A stretch of 8,110 bases of DNA from Lentibacillus juripiscarius JCM 12147 (GCA_001311805.1 BBCA01000087.1:1-8110), one strand, 5' to 3'; positions 1 to 7,003 are shown, numbered from the stretch's first letter. Made by a program: numbers and translations. Notes: generated from the letters alone by a model not told the origin.

Positions 1-155
1 GGCTCGGCTCGCGCGACTTTCCGATTTTCGCGCGCTTTCGGCTCGGCTCGCGCGACTTTCCGATTTCGCGCGACTTTGGCTCGGCTCGCGCGACTTTCTG
101 ATTTCGCGCGACTTTGGCCTGGCTCGCGCGACTTTTCCGGTTTTCGCGCAGCTTT
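1..155. repeat. GC-rich tandem array of alternating ~20-bp and ~18-bp half-units
   Basis: Two related half-units alternate four times. The A type is GGCTCGGCTCGCGCGACTTT, identical at 1-20, 40-59 and 78-97, with a variant at 116-136. The B type is CCGATTTCGCGCGACTTT or close to it, at 21-38, 60-77, 98-115 and 137-155. Both share the core TCGCGCGACTTT, which contains the perfect 8-bp palindrome TCGCGCGA; six of eight copies are exact. Palindrome starts fall at 9, 28, 48, 66, 86, 104, 124 and 144, so spacing is 18-20 bp, about two helical turns. Copies decay toward the right, and the array is cut by the window edge at base 1. It is far richer in GC than the neighbouring genes. It has no spacers of CRISPR type. 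Its function is unknown; a protein-binding array or a dispersed intergenic repeat family are both possible. Confidence 0.9.
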
Positions 156-192
156 CGGCCACCCAAAGTGTCGTTCGCAGTTTTGGATTAAG

Positions 193-223
193 TGACAAAA
201 CAACAACCGTTTAGAAAACGGCT
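193..223 (-). terminator. Hairpin just after the permease, probable terminator
   Basis: On the minus strand, CCGTTT-TCT-AAACGG (221-207) is a perfect 6-bp stem with a 3-nt loop, followed by the T-rich stretch TTGTTGTTTTGT. It lies directly after the stop codon inferred for the permease (225-223). The stem is short and the T tract is interrupted, so strength is uncertain, but the position at the end of a four-gene operon fits a terminator. Confidence 0.45.
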
Positions 224-2114
224 TAATAAAAACCGCACGCCTAATCTGTTTCGTATAAAAATACCTGACAATCCCGAAATAAATAATCTGAATCAAAGCA
301 AATGTACCAAGAACTGACGCCGCTTCACCTGCCAGGTTATAATCAAATAAATGCGACAGTGCGGTCAAAGCAACGGCTCCGTGCATCAAAGCAACAACCA
401 TCGGTGCAAAAATAGAAGTGCTGTCTGACGATTGATCACTTTTTTTCAGTTCTTTATCCGTTTAAGCCCATTTTTGCAATCGATTTGAATTTATTTTTGT
501 CCTGATCAAGATCTGAGTACAACCGGAAATACAGAAAGCTTCCCGCCGAAACAAAAACACAATGCCGATAAACAGCCCGATAAAGAGAACAGGACCAAAA
601 CTCTTATTGATGGTATATACGGAATAATCAATCGCCTGGAATCTACCTGGCTGAAAAGTATTCTGCAACACTCTTCCTGCTTCGATAATCGCTTCCTGCG
701 AGCCTTGTGTCGCCTGCCAGGTTGTATAAGACTTTGATTCGACAGCGTTCGGCAATGCTGTAAATGTGTCATCATCAACAATGTAATAAGAAAACATTTC
801 CGGCAGCACAACCGTCGATATCAATCGATCCGGGTGAATGCTTCCGCCATCCGTCAGCTCAATTGGAACGTCCATCAGTCGAGCTTTTTTGGATGCACCG
901 ATCATAACTCTCGAACTATCTGTGACAACAATCGCTTCTTGGTCACCTACATCCACCTTCTCCTTACCAAGGAGCGCAGCAAAACGATTATACGCCGATT
1001 CTTTCGCAATCAAAACCTGTGGCCGTTTGCTGTTGTCCACGTCAAAATAATCCAATTCAACGGAAGCTTTTTTAGCCTGAATATCATAGTTGTCCAATGT
1101 TTCATCAATTGTTTCGCGTTGATCCTGCGTCAAGGGTTCTTCCCCTTCAAAGGATGAGTACGTAAACGTATATGGATTCATTTCTTTTACTTCTTTGGTC
1201 AAATAGGATTGAAACCCATACAACGTCCCAATCGCGCTAAAAGCAACAGTCGAAATAATCGCCACCATAAAACGTCCGAGCGTTGTCTTTCATACGGAAT
1301 GACAAATCCGAGAAAAGCACCATATTCGTTTTCCGCCAAAAATACCCTTACTGCTTTTCAACCGCCTGATCACATAAACACTTAACTGGGTAAACAACAA
1401 ATACGTCCCGATTGTCACGACAACGATAACCGGCAGCATAGCTATAATGACAGCTTGCCCCTTCACATACAAAGCCGCCGCGTAACCGGCAGCAAGCAGT
1501 ACCGCGGCGACAATCGCCAATGTGACCGATGCTTTTGGCTCGCCTTTGGACTGTTTATCCCCCTTAATTAAATCAACGAGTTCCGTGTCCGGAGAATAAA
1601 TGACACGAACAGCGATATGAACAAAAGAGCACAATAAACGACACAAACGTTACGACAATCGCCCACAGCGGAAAATAGAAATGAAGTGTTTCCTCAATCA
1701 CCAAGACATTTTCCGCAAGCAAGAGAATTGCCTTGGCAAAGACAAGCCCCAGCAAAACCCCGCTCAAGGTTGCAAAAAAGCCAATGAACATATTTTCCAT
1801 AAAGACCATCAGCCGGATTTGCCTTGTTGACATCCCCTGCATCATTAAAAGGCCAAATTCCTTCTTGCGTGACTGTAAAAATGAACTCATCGAATACAAT
1901 ACAAAGAAAAAGGAAAATACATAGATAATCCTCCGGCAACAGCCATACCATACAATACTTCGGCTCTTATCCCCCCATCAAAGAATGCAGGGTGAAAAGC
2001 AAAGATGGCAAACGTAAAAAACACCATTACTGTAAACAAACTGCTTAAAAAATAGGCAGCATATAAACGCTTATTACGAATGACGTTATTGATCGCGAAT
2101 TGACGAAAAGTCAC
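223..2114 (-). pseudogene. BceB-like ABC transporter permease (FtsX family), multiply frameshifted
   Basis: This is the permease of a Bce-type antimicrobial-peptide resistance and sensing transporter in the cytoplasmic membrane. Corrected for about ten indels it gives roughly 632 residues, normal for the family. The N-terminus (TFRQFAINNVIRNKRLYAAYF) and following helices are BceB-like, then FtsX-like helices around LQSRKKEFGLLMMQGMS. After STVAFSAIGTLYGF comes a soluble loop of about 200 residues (bases ~1180-600), the extracellular sensing domain typical of BceB, followed by three last helices (FGPVLFIGLFIGIVF; FFAPMVVALMHGAVAL; IQIIYFGIVRYFY). Start choice: GGGAGGGG abuts the ATG at 2120 but lies 6 nt before the GTG at 2114, and MTFRQFA is the usual family start, so GTG is preferred. 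It overlaps the ATPase end by 29 nt. Breaks: about 1929-1934, 1623-1626, 1581-1584, 1338-1342, 1269-1272, 553-557, 461-463, 440-446, 408-412 and 228-232. Each restores family-like sequence without internal stops, so sequencing error is as likely as true inactivation. The stop at 225-223 depends on the last correction. Confidence 0.85.
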
Positions 2115-2852
2115 TGTCATCCCCTCCCATCAAGGAAAGCATATCAATGATACTCTGGAAAAACGTCTGCCGGCTTTTTCCACGATGGATTTCCGAATAG
2201 GGCTTCCCGTCCCGGATAAAAACGACCCTGTCCGCATAGCTTGCTGCCTGTGGATCATGCGTGACAAGCATCATCGTTGTTTTTTCTTTTTATTAAGTAT
2301 CTGAAGCATGCCCATCACATCTTTGGATGATTTGGAATCGAGGTTTCCCGTCGGCTCATCGGCAAGGAGTAGTTTTGGTTGGTGGATCATTGCTCTAGCA
2401 ATCGCTGCCCGTTGTGCCTGCCCACCGGAAATCTCGTAGGTTCGTTTATTCATGATGTCGGTAATGCCCAGCTTTTCGGCAATGGCATTTGCCTTTTGCT
2501 TCATTTCCTTAACAACCTTACCGTCCAACGTCAGTGGCAGAACCATATTTTCCTCCACCGTCAACGTGTGGAGAAGGTTGAACTCCTGAAAGACAAACCC
2601 CAATTCACGCCGGCGAAACTTGGCCAGCTCATTCCGAGTAAGTGCATGCGGATTTTTTCTCCAATTAACACTTCACCGGTTGTCGGTTCATCGATGGTAG
2701 CAACCATGTTGAGAAGTGTTGTTTTCCCACTTCCCGACGGTCCCATGATGGCAACGAACTCTCCCTTCTCAATGTCCAGATCGATGTTTGATAAGGCACG
2801 ATAGGCGACTTTACCTTCATATACTTTGCTTACGTTTTTTTACTTGAAGCAT
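2086..2852 (-). pseudogene. BceA-like ABC transporter ATP-binding protein, three frameshifts
   Basis: This is the cytoplasmic ATPase that energises the adjacent BceB-like permease. The corrected product is about 255 residues, the usual length. Motifs in order: Walker [10 protein letters not shown] (residues ~37-45), Q-loop in [10 protein letters not shown] (~85-94), signature SGGQ in [16 protein letters not shown], Walker [14 protein letters not shown], and H-loop in MLVTHDPQAASYADRV. Start: ATG at 2852 with AAAGGGG eight bases upstream, reading [14 protein letters not shown] once one T is removed. The three breaks are a T7 run at 2835-2841 (one base too many), a T6 run at 2653-2658 (one too few) and the T-rich stretch 2280-2291 (one too few). 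All lie in homopolymers and all catalytic motifs are preserved, so the gene may be intact in the organism. It lies 109 bp downstream of the kinase, a gap that carries its own regulatory signals, and it overlaps the permease start. The exact paralogue (bce, psd or yxd type) cannot be told from this. Confidence 0.9.
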
Positions 2853-2870
2853 GTTTTTACCCCTTTCACT

Positions 2871-2888
2871 GGGTGTACAGTAACACCC
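2871..2888. promoter_or_regulatory. GGGTGT-N6-ACACCC inverted repeat in the ATPase leader
   Basis: GGGTGT (2871-2876) and ACACCC (2883-2888) are perfect inverted 6-mers separated by ACAGTA. The element sits in the leader of the ATPase gene, ending about 10 nt before its AAAGGGG ribosome binding site. It could be a leader hairpin or a protein-binding site. There is no T run after it, so it is not a simple terminator. Its function is inferred only from position. Confidence 0.35.
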
Positions 2889-2905
2889 GAAATATCTTTG
2901 TCTTT

Positions 2906-2911
2906 AGTGTA
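2906..2911 (-). promoter_or_regulatory. Possible -10 element of the transporter promoter
   Basis: TACACT on the minus strand lies between the TTACA-N4-TGTAA site and the ATPase start. No good -35 hexamer is found 16-18 bp upstream, which would suit a promoter that needs an activator such as a BceR-type regulator. The assignment is tentative. Confidence 0.3.
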
Positions 2912-2955
2912 TCGCCCCTTGCCCTTACAAACGATCGATTGGTCTTTCATTTAGC

Positions 2956-2969
2956 TTACATTTATGTAA
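2956..2969. promoter_or_regulatory. BceR-type operator, TTACA-N4-TGTAA
   Basis: TTACATTTATGTAA is an exact inverted repeat with 5-nt arms and a 4-nt spacer. From memory, the binding motif described for BceR-like regulators of Firmicute peptide-resistance modules is TNACA-N4-TGTAA, which this matches fully. It overlaps the histidine kinase stop codon and lies about 104 bp upstream of the ATPase start. In Bce-type loci the regulated promoter usually sits between the kinase and ATPase genes, as here. The adjacent response regulator is the obvious candidate ligand. Confidence 0.65.
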
Positions 2970-3957
2970 TGTTTTGTGCCGATGAAAACACTATGCGGAA
3001 TGTCGTCCCCCTGCCAACAACACTTTCCATTTCAATCCCATGCCCCAAATGATCAGCCACCTCTTTAACAAGAAATAAGCCCATCCCGGTCGACTCCCGG
3101 TACCTTCGTCCGTTTGCGCCGGTATAAAATGGGTTAAAAATCCGCTTCCTATCTTCTTCAGGGATGCCAATTCCAAAATCTTTCACTTCAAAAATGGCCA
3201 CCCCTTCCCGTTCATACAATGAAATCATGATTTGTTTACTCTTTCCGGCAGAATATTTCACCGCATTATGGATGAGCTGTGTCATCATAAATAAAAGCCA
3301 TTTCTCATCTGATTCGACGGTGATTCCTGAACGCTCCGTATCCAGCTTGGGATAGACATCATTGCGGATAAAATAACGCTTGTTATCCCGATTGAGCTCA
3401 TGCACCAGGCTTTCCAGCATAACTGGTCTGATGCGGAAATCCTGCTCGATCGTCCTGAGGCGTGCCATGTACAGAACCGTACTTAATCCTGTTTTGATAC
3501 GCTCCGTTTCTTCGCGTATATTGGATGATTCCGGTTCATCAAGGTCTCTTGCCGTCAATTCGATGACTGAAAGTGGTGTTTTCATTTGATGTACCCAGCG
3601 GTCAATAAACGTCAAATGATCTTCCTTCCTCGCTTCGGTCTCACCGATCCTTTGCTGGTAAAGTCTGTATTGAGATTTCAGCAGCTGATCAAGTGCTTCG
3701 GCAACCGGAACGTGTTCCGTTTCCTGGAGGGATTCATCAAGCGACATCAATGGTTCCTCAAGCCTTTTGTAAAATCCGCGCCGTGTGACATAGCGGTATA
3801 TGAGATAACAACTGAATAGAAAAAGAGAAAGAAATATTGAATAGAAAACTGTCAGCATGTCTCCGGATCCATCAAGCCATAGAATGAAACAAACAAGAAC
3901 GGACTGGACTAGCTGCAGCCCAATCAGCAATCGATGTTCCCTGATAAATAGCTTCAT
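2962..3957 (-). CDS. BceS-like intramembrane-sensing histidine kinase
   Basis: This membrane sensor kinase is expected to phosphorylate the response regulator encoded just upstream when the transporter signals antimicrobial-peptide stress. It has 331 residues, uninterrupted. Two N-terminal membrane helices (about 11-28 and 34-55) are joined by only a few residues, so there is no extracellular sensor domain; this is the hallmark of intramembrane-sensing kinases that rely on a BceAB-type transporter as sensor. The H-box DRWVHQMKTPLSVIE has the phosphoacceptor His123. The ATPase domain shows the N-box QLIHNAVKYS (Asn231), the G1 box KDFGIGIPEED (Asp260), the F-box RIFNPFYTG and the G2 box TGMGLFLVKEV. 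The ATG overlaps the regulator stop as ATGA, so translation is coupled. Its stop codon lies inside the putative operator of the transporter genes. Unlike the transporter genes it has no frameshift, although it contains A5 runs. Confidence 0.95.
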   Translation of the reverse strand: MKLFIREHRLLIGLQLVQSVLVCFILWLDGSGDMLTVFYSIFLSLFLFSCYLIYRYVTRRGFYKRLEEPLMSLDESLQETEHVPVAEALDQLLKSQYRLYQQRIGETEARKEDHLTFIDRWVHQMKTPLSVIELTARDLDEPESSNIREETERIKTGLSTVLYMARLRTIEQDFRIRPVMLESLVHELNRDNKRYFIRNDVYPKLDTERSGITVESDEKWLLFMMTQLIHNAVKYSAGKSKQIMISLYEREGVAIFEVKDFGIGIPEEDRKRIFNPFYTGANGRRYRESTGMGLFLVKEVADHLGHGIEMESVVGRGTTFRIVFSSAQNIT

Positions 3958-4661
3958 GATTCATCCGCCCCGTTCCACGTCACACGGAGCCGGTAACCTG
4001 CGCCCCGAACGGTTTCGACGGCACCGGTGATACCAAGTTCCTGAAATTTCTTGCGGACCCGTGTCATATTGACGTTAAGCGTATTTTCATCCACATAGGT
4101 CTGATCATCCCATAATTTCTCCAGTAAATCTTCACGACCGGCCACTCGCGGATGCCTGTTCATTAGGCTTTCAATGATAACCGCCTCTTTCATGGTGAGG
4201 GACACAGCGTTATCGCCAAATCTGAGCACAAGACGCTCCGGTAAAAGCTTTAAGCCGTGCTTCTGCAAAATGCGTTCTCTGTTCCCTAAGGCATACGCTC
4301 CATAGGCCCTGCGCAACTGACTGCGAATCTTCGCCATGACGACATCCGGGTGAAACGGCTTGGTGATAAAATCATCCCCGCCATTTTCAAGTGCCATGAC
4401 CTGATCCATTTCCCCGGTCCGGGCGGAAATGAAAATGACCGGACAAACGGACTCAAGACGAATTTGCCGGCACCAATAAAAGCCATCAAAACGCGGCAAG
4501 TTAATATCAAGCAAGACTAGATCCGGATTAAAGCCGCGAAATGAATCCATCAGATTATGAAAATTATCAATCGACAAAACATCATAGCCATACTTCTCAA
4601 TAAATGTATGTAAATGCCCAGCTATTTTCGGATCATCTTCCACAACCATGACCTTTTCCAC
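3954..4661 (-). CDS. BceR-like OmpR-family response regulator
   Basis: This DNA-binding response regulator is the output partner of the following kinase and the presumed activator of the transporter genes. It has 235 residues, the usual size. The receiver domain (about 1-115) has the acidic pair Glu8-Asp9, phosphoacceptor Asp52 in LVLLDINLPRFDG, the conserved Ser/Thr region in IFISARTGEMD, and Lys101 in ITKPFHPD. The C-terminal winged helix (about 135-230) contains LTMKEAVIIESLM, the recognition-helix region ENTLNVNMTRVRKKF and the wing VRGAGYRLR. The start is GTG at 4661 with AGAGGG upstream; a later in-frame ATG would cut into the first beta strand. It is the first gene of the operon and overlaps the kinase by 4 nt (ATGA). 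A TATAAT sequence lies 35 nt upstream. No frame problem is seen. Confidence 0.95.
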   Translation of the reverse strand: MEKVMVVEDDPKIAGHLHTFIEKYGYDVLSIDNFHNLMDSFRGFNPDLVLLDINLPRFDGFYWCRQIRLESVCPVIFISARTGEMDQVMALENGGDDFITKPFHPDVVMAKIRSQLRRAYGAYALGNRERILQKHGLKLLPERLVLRFGDNAVSLTMKEAVIIESLMNRHPRVAGREDLLEKLWDDQTYVDENTLNVNMTRVRKKFQELGITGAVETVRGAGYRLRVTWNGADES

Positions 4662-4695
4662 GTATTACCCTCTTTTCACAGTGTGATTTGTTCCT

Positions 4696-4701
4696 ATTAT
4701 A
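4696..4701 (-). promoter_or_regulatory. -10 element (TATAAT) for the regulator-kinase operon
   Basis: A perfect TATAAT on the minus strand lies 35 nt upstream of the GTG start of the response regulator. The -35 region at 16-18 bp spacing is not a good match to TTGACA. The 11-bp palindrome TCACAGTGTGA (4676-4686) follows it near the expected transcription start and could be an operator. Confidence 0.45.
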
Positions 4702-4792
4702 ACATTTGATGCCTACAAGGCCTCCAAAGAAATGACGCATTTCGGTCACAAAATAGTAAGTATTATGATATGTTTTTCACACGTGTTTCTTT

Positions 4793-4825
4793 TATACTAT
4801 ATAGAAGAAGTATTAGGCAGGGGGG
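4793..4825 (+). promoter_or_regulatory. Promoter -10 and ribosome binding site of the phospholipase C-like gene
   Basis: TATACT at 4793-4798 is a good -10 match, preceded by a weak T-rich -35 region near 4771-4776 and by the 8-bp palindrome ACACGTGT (4779-4786). AGGGGGG at 4819-4825 lies 7 nt before the ATG at 4833 and fixes that start. The divergent regulator promoter lies about 95 bp away on the other strand. Confidence 0.45.
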
Positions 4826-4832
4826 TTCCATT

Positions 4833-5745
4833 ATGCCCAATATATGGACGCACATGCTGTTTTGCGAAGAAGCTGCCGACAAGATGGAACGGCCGGATGC
4901 ATTCCTGCAGCATGAAGCGGCGATGAAACTGGGAGCACAAGGGCCTGATCCATTTTTTTTATTATAGTTTCTGGCCCTGGACCAGAGAGAAACCAGTTAA
5001 TCAAATGGGATTAGTACTCCACCAGCAAAAGTGCGGGGATTTCCTGATGGACTTAATTGAACGCGCCAAGAACCGGGATGACCAAGTGCGCGCATTTGTT
5101 TTCGGTTTCATTACACACCATATTCTGGACCGCAATACACATCCCTATATCCACTACCGGGCGGGTTATGAAGGAAATGACCATCAGAAGCTGGAGGTCT
5201 TCATCGACACACTGATGATGGAAAATACCACAACTTAAAAACATGGCGGTCACAAGTCTATAAAGAAATGGACACCGGCCGAAAATTTCTCGCTATTATT
5301 GGTGATCTGCTCGCTGAAGCCATTGCGGCAAACTACCCAGATTTTTCAGCACGGTCACCACGAACAATAAAAAGCATACCAGGATATGTTCCTTGCGCTA
5401 AAGCTCCTGGCTGATCCCTATGGCTGGAAGAATAAATTGCTGAAACCGCTCGTTTCGCCGTATTCCCACCGGCCTGTCGAAGATCATGCGGATTATCTGA
5501 ACCTAAGCCACCGGACATGGCATCACCCTGCAACAAATGAACCATGCTCGAAAAGTTTTGTTGACCTGTATAATCAGGCAAAAACAGAAGGGGTCGAAAT
5601 CATGACTGATCTTATTTTCTACTGGAATACAGGTGATAAGACCTACTGGGAACGGCTTGATGAACGAATCGGCAACATTTCATATGATACCGGTAAGCCC
5701 CTTTCCCAAAACCTGCAGAACCGGTACAGTGATCCAATTATATAG
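4833..5745 (+). pseudogene. Zinc-dependent phospholipase C-like protein, three frameshifts
   Basis: The corrected product has about 303 residues and begins MPNIWTHMLFCEEAADKM. The likely metal-ligand pattern of the zinc-dependent phospholipase C family is visible: His7 after Trp5, Asp39 in GAQGPDPFF, His63 in LVLHQQ, His95-x3-Asp99 with His103 or His107 in THHILDRNTHPYIHY, and His117-x3-Glu121 in NDHQKLEVFID. The His-x3-Asp and His-x3-Glu spacings match those of the Bacillus cereus enzyme. No signal peptide is seen, so unlike secreted phospholipases it is probably cytoplasmic; family members of this type are common in Bacillaceae and their substrate is not known. Breaks: a T8 run at 4953-4960 (one base too many), an A4 run at 5222-5225 (one too few) and an A5 run at 5369-5373 (one too many). 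Ligands survive on both sides of the breaks, so sequencing error is plausible. The C-terminal half (KAYQDMFLALKLLADPYGW onward) is clean to the stop. It has its own promoter and terminator, so it is a single-gene unit. Confidence 0.82.
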
Positions 5746-5796
5746 CCATAAAAAGGAGCACACCATTATTTGTGGCAGTCTTTGTAACTAAACTAA

Positions 5797-5840
5797 AAAT
5801 AGCTCGGTTCACTAGAACTGAGCTATTTCTTTTGTTTATT
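5797..5840 (+). terminator. Rho-independent terminator after the phospholipase C-like gene
   Basis: AAATAGCTCGGTTC (5797-5810), loop ACTA, then GAACTGAGCTATTT (5815-5828) form a 14-bp stem with one G-T wobble, followed by CTTTTGTTTATT. It lies 51 nt after the stop codon. The A-rich sequence before the stem would also give some activity on the opposite strand. Confidence 0.85.
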
Positions 5841-5884
5841 TCAATTGTCTCCTCATTAATCATCGGACAAACATACAAGCAAAC

Positions 5885-5906
5885 CCTATCTTTTTCATAA
5901 GATAGG
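5885..5906 (+). promoter_or_regulatory. Hairpin directly upstream of the nucleoside hydrolase ribosome binding site
   Basis: CCTATCTT (5885-5892), loop TTTCAT, then AAGATAGG (5899-5906) form a perfect 8-bp stem. It ends two bases before GAGGTGG (5909-5915), the ribosome binding site for the ATG at 5920. The stem could modulate translation, stabilise the 5' end or be an operator. No known riboswitch is recognised. I see no convincing promoter between the upstream terminator and this element. Confidence 0.4.
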
Positions 5907-5919
5907 TTGAGGTGGTTAA

Positions 5920-6873
5920 ATGAAAAAAAATAATCTTATTTGCCGATACAGGTATAGATGATTCTATCGCATTGACTTACGCGCTGAAGAATCCCGAGGT
6001 AGATCTCATTGGAGTGGTCAGTGGCTACGGTAACATCGATCGGGAAAAGGCGTATAGGAATGTCGAGTACTTGTTGGAACTAGCAGACCGTACAGATATT
6101 CCTGTCATCGCTGGTGCTACACGTCCCCTAAGCGGGGAAGAACCTGTCTTTTTCCTGAAATCCATGGCATAGAAGGATTGGGTCCAATTAATCCTCCAAT
6201 TCCAGAAGAACGTTATGCAAATCGGACGAATTTCAGTAAGCTGTTCCATTTAATCAAGAACAACGGTAATGAGGTAACAATCGTTAATGTCGGACGATGC
6301 ACTTCTCTGGCCATAGCCCATTATTTAAGTCCTGAAGTGATGGAAGATGTAAAAGAAACCTATCTCATGGGTGGAGCTTTTATGGAACCTGGCAATGCGA
6401 CTGAAGTAGCGGAAGCGAACTTTTTCGGTGATCCGATTGCCGCTAATTACGTTTGTCAAAATGTAGCTAACCTGACAATCGTACCTTTAGATGTAACAAG
6501 AGATGCTTTATTGACCCCACAAGTTGTCAATCTCATCGATACTCGTTCAGATTCACCTTTAGAAGAGATAATCAAACCAATCTTAGATTTCTATTATGAA
6601 TATTATCAACAACAAAATCCAGGTATTCGCGGAACACCGCAACACGATTTGGCTGCTTTAATGGCCGCTCTTGATATTGACGGGTTGTATGAGTACAAAA
6701 AACGAGAGGTTAAGGTTGAATATAAAGGCAAATTTACAGATGGTGAAAGTATCGCTGACTTCCGTCCAGGGGCGAGTAATTGTTTTGGACCAAAGTGTAC
6801 ACGTATTGCTCTGAAAATTAATCAGAATGTTTTTGTCTCAAACGTCCTTGAAATCTTAACAAATCATAGATAA
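5920..6873 (+). pseudogene. Inosine-uridine-type nucleoside hydrolase, two frameshifts
   Basis: This cytoplasmic hydrolase is predicted to cleave the N-glycosidic bond of ribonucleosides to base plus ribose in nucleoside salvage. The corrected length is 317 residues, normal for the family. The N-terminal calcium-site motif reads FADTGIDDSIAL (Asp9, Asp13, Asp14). Further landmarks are GNATEVAEANFFGDPIAAN, with the Glu and Asn expected to bind ribose, and TPQHDLAALMA (about His242-Asp243), matching the catalytic/metal His-Asp pair. The usual GPxTN segment is altered to NVGRCTSLAIA but keeps the Thr. Start: ATG at 5920 after GAGGTGG. Breaks: an A8 run at 5923-5930 (one too many; seven gives MKKIILFADTG) and a T5 run at 6149-6153 (one too few; six gives PVFFPEIHGIEGLGP). 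Both are homopolymers and no other disruption is seen, so a functional gene in the organism is likely. Substrate preference (purine or pyrimidine) cannot be read from the sequence. Confidence 0.88.
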
Positions 6874-7003
6874 ACTGGCTTCCGTAGTGAAATTGAAGAA
6901 TTATTAGCGTATTTCACATATTTACAGGGATATCGTGTAATCCTCACCCGAGGAATTCATTGAACTGTTTAAACAGCAAAGACAAAAGTGGTTTGCTATG
7001 TAG
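6874..7003 (+). pseudogene. Possible remnant of a small coding region
   Basis: Directly after the hydrolase stop, two stretches read like protein in adjacent frames. The first (6874-6960, same frame as the hydrolase) includes EIEELLAYFTYLQGYRVI. The second (6944-7003, frame shifted by one) is SPEEFIELFKQQRQKWFAM and ends in TAG. One indel would join them into a charged, helix-rich tail of about 43 residues. There is no start codon or ribosome binding site, so it would be the 3' end of a lost gene. I do not recognise the family. The composition could be chance; support is weak. Confidence 0.25.

Noticed and set aside
1..155. CRISPR array
   Set aside because: The units are contiguous and alternate between two related repeats. 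There are no unique spacers of 30 bp or more and no cas genes in view.
834..1157. Plus-strand open frames of 70-107 codons opposite the permease
   Set aside because: They mirror the minus-strand permease extracellular domain, show no family features and lack ribosome binding sites.
2379..2804. 141-codon plus-strand open frame
   Set aside because: It is antisense to the ATPase, whose Walker A, signature and Walker B motifs explain the sequence. Its Pro/Ser/Cys-rich translation is shadow-like.
4732..4832. Upstream in-frame starts for the phospholipase C-like gene, such as ATG 4770
   Set aside because: The AGGGGGG ribosome binding site 7 nt before ATG 4833 and the family-typical start MPNIWTH decide for 4833. 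The -10 sequence lies inside the longer version.
5053..5253. Minus-strand open frame of 66 codons
   Set aside because: It is antisense to the phospholipase C-like gene at its metal-binding motif, with no independent support.
5333..5581. Minus-strand open frame of 82 codons
   Set aside because: It overlaps the phospholipase gene in antisense. The plus-strand frame has the family-like sequence and a clean stop.
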